In this document: piece after piece, positions 63,801-64,000 of the stretch
Layout: each line of letters begins with the position of its first letter
Numbering within the stretch: the stretch's first letter is position 1
Source: Brachypterus glaber
Lineage: Eukaryota > Arthropoda > Insecta > Coleoptera > Kateretidae
Assembly: GCA_958510825.1 (NCBI GenBank)
Contig: OY294051.1
Span: 2,604,001-2,668,000 of the forward strand
Length of the DNA stretch: 64,000 bases
Direction: 5' to 3'
Made by a program: the position numbers and the translations under genes
The notes under the pieces: generated by a model
The model's database searches: none
The model's input: only the letters and a program-made list of their open reading frames with translations
Told to the model about the DNA's origin: nothing

Positions 63801-64000
63801 ATTTCTAAATTTAAACTTTTAATCAAACTAATTCCCAAATTTCCTATAACTGAACAGTTAGCGCCAGTATCTATTAATGCTACTATTTGCTTATTAGCGA
63901 TACTTGCTTTTATATAAGGCCTATTATCATTTGGTAAATTTTCAAAAGGATTTAAATTTACTAAGGAAATTAAGTGATTTTTATAAAATGCTTTTACTTT
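60818..64000 (-). CDS. pol: Pol polyprotein of element 2 (5' partial, open to window edge)
   Basis: At least 1,060 residues without a stop. Domains in order: aspartic protease (ALIDTGANCSVIG, about 63855-63890), reverse transcriptase (FVYLDDIIIVSSS), RNase H (QCDASNVGLGAVL, then TDHSSLKYL), and integrase zinc-binding HH-CC region (HDDPLAAHMGF...CCKICAEQK). The DDE core follows (TDFIGPLP, VDNGTQFAG, NPTERQNRT, with D-35-E spacing). The C-terminus ends GSNSDVSVG, identical to element 1. Protease has no own start; translation is presumably by frameshifting from gag, as in element 1. All catalytic residues I can check are present. Confidence 0.93.
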   Translation of the reverse strand, partial: KVKAFYKNHLISLVNLNPFENLPNDNRPYIKASIANKQIVALIDTGANCSVIGNLGISLIKSLNLEICNSSIPYVTTADKAHQKVLGFVELPITVNDTVNVLKILVVPTLQTEFIFGVDFLKQFSISLSFENNSWKFLNKVEINSINSSNEFGILELSSDQEHLANKVKDLFKELKKDKLGCTHIMKHDIDTGDNKPFKMRQYQMSPYMQEILVKELKDMLAQGVVSPSNSDYNSPVLLVKKSDGSHRLCFDGRKLNAQTKKDSYPLPKIDRILSMLGKARYISTIDLKKAFWQIPLTERSKEKCAFTVPGYGLFHFNRMCFGLANAAQRQQRLMDKLFGAAFEPYIFVYLDDIIIVSSSFEEHIRLLKEVYRILKEANLTINFDKCKFFRKSLKYLGFVLDREGLRTDIEKVQDMLNYKRPSTTTEIKRFIGLCSWYRRFVKNFATLVAPLNALLKGLGKKQPIKWNNEAEVAFVKIKEALVSAPVLTSARYDLVFTIQCDASNVGLGAVLTQVQEGKEKVIAYASRTLSRSERNFSTGEKECLALLFAIDRFRGYIEGVRFNVITDHSSLKYLANFKDPTGRIARWAVKLQQYDMNITYRKGSLQVVPDALSRAFEEVEPEKPVFPSVNLISFDSEQYGKDEYYVSLREKILKSPNQYKEYRIVEDKIYKFDRSNLGIKTNIKEWKLLVPRLCRVLVMKECHDDPLAAHMGFYKTFNRVSQEYFWPRMRSDILKYVKCCKICAEQKVPNYARHGLMGKEKNISFPWQCISTDFIGPLPRSNGGFCYLLVVSDWFTKYTLLQPLKTATAQGVIKFIENQVFLIYGVPQYIIVDNGTQFAGKAFKKLADDYQVQKIWYNAKFHSQVNPTERQNRTVETAIRSYIKENHREWDKNIGKIGLALRTAVNEVHGHSPAFLNFGRIVPLTGAYYGKVSSTQDVELEPDSREMYFKDLVGLKDIFADVKTKLHEAYERNRRAYNLRKRDVTFTIGEKVWKRNKVLSSAVNYFASKLAPKYVLCKIIGKKSNLVYVLQDKNGQSIGDWHVKDLKKYLGSNSDVSVG

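Larger units (their letters stand above)
57826..64000 (-). mobile_element. Ty3/gypsy LTR retrotransposon (element 2), 3' part
   Basis: Minus-strand element related to element 1 in LTR ends, polypurine tract, 3' region and pol. The window holds the 3' LTR and almost all of pol; gag, leader and 5' LTR lie beyond 64000. The pol frame is uninterrupted, so this copy may be more intact than element 1. The flanking bases ATTG (57822-57825) predict the target duplication at the unseen end. Confidence 0.93.

Overview
The window looks like insect nuclear DNA: AT-rich, gene-poor and dense in transposons. The one host gene found is a six-exon member of the yellow / major royal jelly protein family, which is almost confined to insects. 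A beetle or a similarly repeat-rich insect would fit, but I cannot name a species. Most short open frames in the window are chance frames in AT-rich or palindromic repeat DNA.

Layout. Positions 1-5880 hold no gene, only dispersed repeats, a TTAA-flanked MITE and a long CT microsatellite. Positions 6020-17160 are one complete Ty3/gypsy-type LTR retrotransposon on the plus strand: two 2,022-bp LTRs that look identical, CTAT target duplication, tRNA-Lys-type primer site, gag, a canonical -1 frameshift site, pol, and a polypurine tract. Its integrase reading frame is broken by a one-base loss. It sits inside a hairpin MITE whose relatives form a seven-unit, 160-bp tandem array at about 45.4-46.5 kb. 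Positions 17.2-42.2 kb are a gene desert packed with foldback elements, MITEs, paired dispersed repeats, a tRNA-derived SINE, a truncated Jockey-like LINE, and palindromic elements that carry hammerhead-ribozyme sequences.

Positions 42950-56442 hold the yellow-family gene on the plus strand. Exon 1 encodes a signal peptide; five further exons join in frame through GT-AG introns to give 461 residues. Its introns are swollen with repeats: a (TA)n tract just after the first donor, a decayed duplicate of exon 1, a 1.15-kb foldback, the 160-bp hairpin array, and a stretch in which the 3' splice site of intron 1 has been copied several times together with GA microsatellite. Positions 57826-64000 are the 3' part of a second, related Ty3/gypsy element on the minus strand. 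Its pol frame is open to the window edge; its gag and 5' LTR lie outside.

The observation most worth testing is the set of type I hammerhead ribozymes at 23841-23915 (minus), 33258-33332 (minus) and 33708-33782 (plus). Each has the catalytic core, a four-pair stem II, a two-pair stem III, a GUC cleavage site and an extended two-part stem I. They lie in a palindromic element family resembling Penelope-like or retrozyme-type retroelements.
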